Source: Marinifilum flexuosum (GTDB lineage Bacteria > Bacteroidota > Bacteroidia > Bacteroidales > Marinifilaceae). Taken from it: a stretch of DNA of 64,000 nucleotides. The position numbers were made by a program, and so were the translations under genes. The stretch covers positions 663,117 to 727,116 of the forward strand of contig NZ_RAPQ01000010.1 of the NCBI RefSeq assembly GCF_003610555.1, in the 5' to 3' direction. The stretch's first letter is position 1. Each line of letters begins with the position of its first letter. Below are positions 63,947 to 64,000 of this stretch, piece after piece. Below the pieces are notes generated by a model. It was not told the origin of the DNA. It saw only the letters and a list, made by a program, of their open reading frames with translations, and did no database searches.

Positions 63947-64000
63947 GGTTGGCGTCGACCTACTCTCCCACATCTCTGCAGTACCATCGGCGCTAACGGG
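63947..64000 (-). rRNA. rrf: 5S ribosomal RNA, proximal copy, 5' part outside window
   Basis: The last 54 bp repeat the 3' half of the 5S gene at 63736-63843 exactly, except the final bases at the window edge (CCCGTTAGCGCC here, CTTGTTAGCGCC in the other copy). The rest of the rRNA operon should lie beyond the right edge. Confidence 0.9.

Overview
The window is a stretch of bacterial chromosome from the phylum Bacteroidota, probably a marine Marinilabiliales/Marinifilaceae-type organism (the family-level guess is inference). The evidence is the type IX secretion/gliding core porP-gldK-gldL-gldM-gldN, a gldA-type ABC ATPase, the HU-HIG class of histone-like protein, the large Bacteroidota form of IspG, the glycogen-synthase-like/panC/panD neighbourhood, and promoters with the Bacteroidota -7 box TAnnTTTG. 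Coding density is ordinary, base composition is AT-rich and even, and no transposase, integrase, prophage or CRISPR array was seen.

Layout. 1-2.8 kb: the glmS 5' part and a truncated glycogen-synthase-like protein, both on minus. 2.9-6.9 kb: panC-panD, an RfaE2-type nucleotidyltransferase, radA and an HU-HIG protein, all on plus. 6.9-7.3 kb: a cobalamin riboswitch on minus with its own promoter and terminator but no recognisable gene. 7.4-12.5 kb: a PBP1A-type penicillin-binding protein and topA. 12.8-18.6 kb: the T9SS operon. 18.7-25.9 kb: manC, mlaE-mlaF, a DUF4296 lipoprotein overlapping a degenerate amidohydrolase, a glycosyltransferase and two secreted proteins. 26-31.5 kb (minus): an anchored coiled-coil protein, a TonB-dependent receptor with a His-rich small membrane protein, and a GlpD-derived protein that has lost its FAD motif. 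31.6-36.2 kb: secreted proteins and lipoproteins, with two structured intergenic regions. 36.3-45.6 kb: glutaminyl cyclase, cysS, rnr, an NtrC-type regulator and a hybrid histidine kinase. 45.9-54.6 kb: a coiled-coil lipoprotein, lspA, a DksA-like protein, ileS, an OsmC-like protein, an epimerase and an XRE regulator. 55-63.3 kb: an ECF-sigma operon, metK, gldA, ispG, a possible T9SS cargo protein and a HAD phosphatase. 63.4-64 kb: a CAU tRNA and two tandem 5S rRNA genes at the 3' end of an rRNA operon that continues beyond the window.

Most striking structure. Between a DUF3108 gene and a small lipoprotein gene (35240-35525), the hexamer CCACAC/T occurs seven times at exactly 21-nt steps. It is followed by its reverse complement, also seven times at exactly 21-nt steps. 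All pairs are in perfect register around one dyad centre at 35393, and the 15-nt spacers are unrelated. 21 bp is two turns of B-DNA, so every hexamer lies on one face of the helix. I know of no element family that matches it.

How the genes work together. Envelope biogenesis dominates: peptidoglycan precursor and polymerisation (glmS, PBP1A), nucleotide sugars and glycosylation (manC, RfaE2-type, GT4), lipid transport (mlaEF), lipoprotein maturation (lspA), and protein export with N-terminal cyclisation (T9SS, glutaminyl cyclase). The rest is mainly housekeeping (topA, radA, rnr, metK, ispG, tRNA synthetases) plus regulation. Three proteins (1941-2750, 22296-23090, 30205-31509) are recognisable enzyme relatives that lack motifs needed for catalysis.
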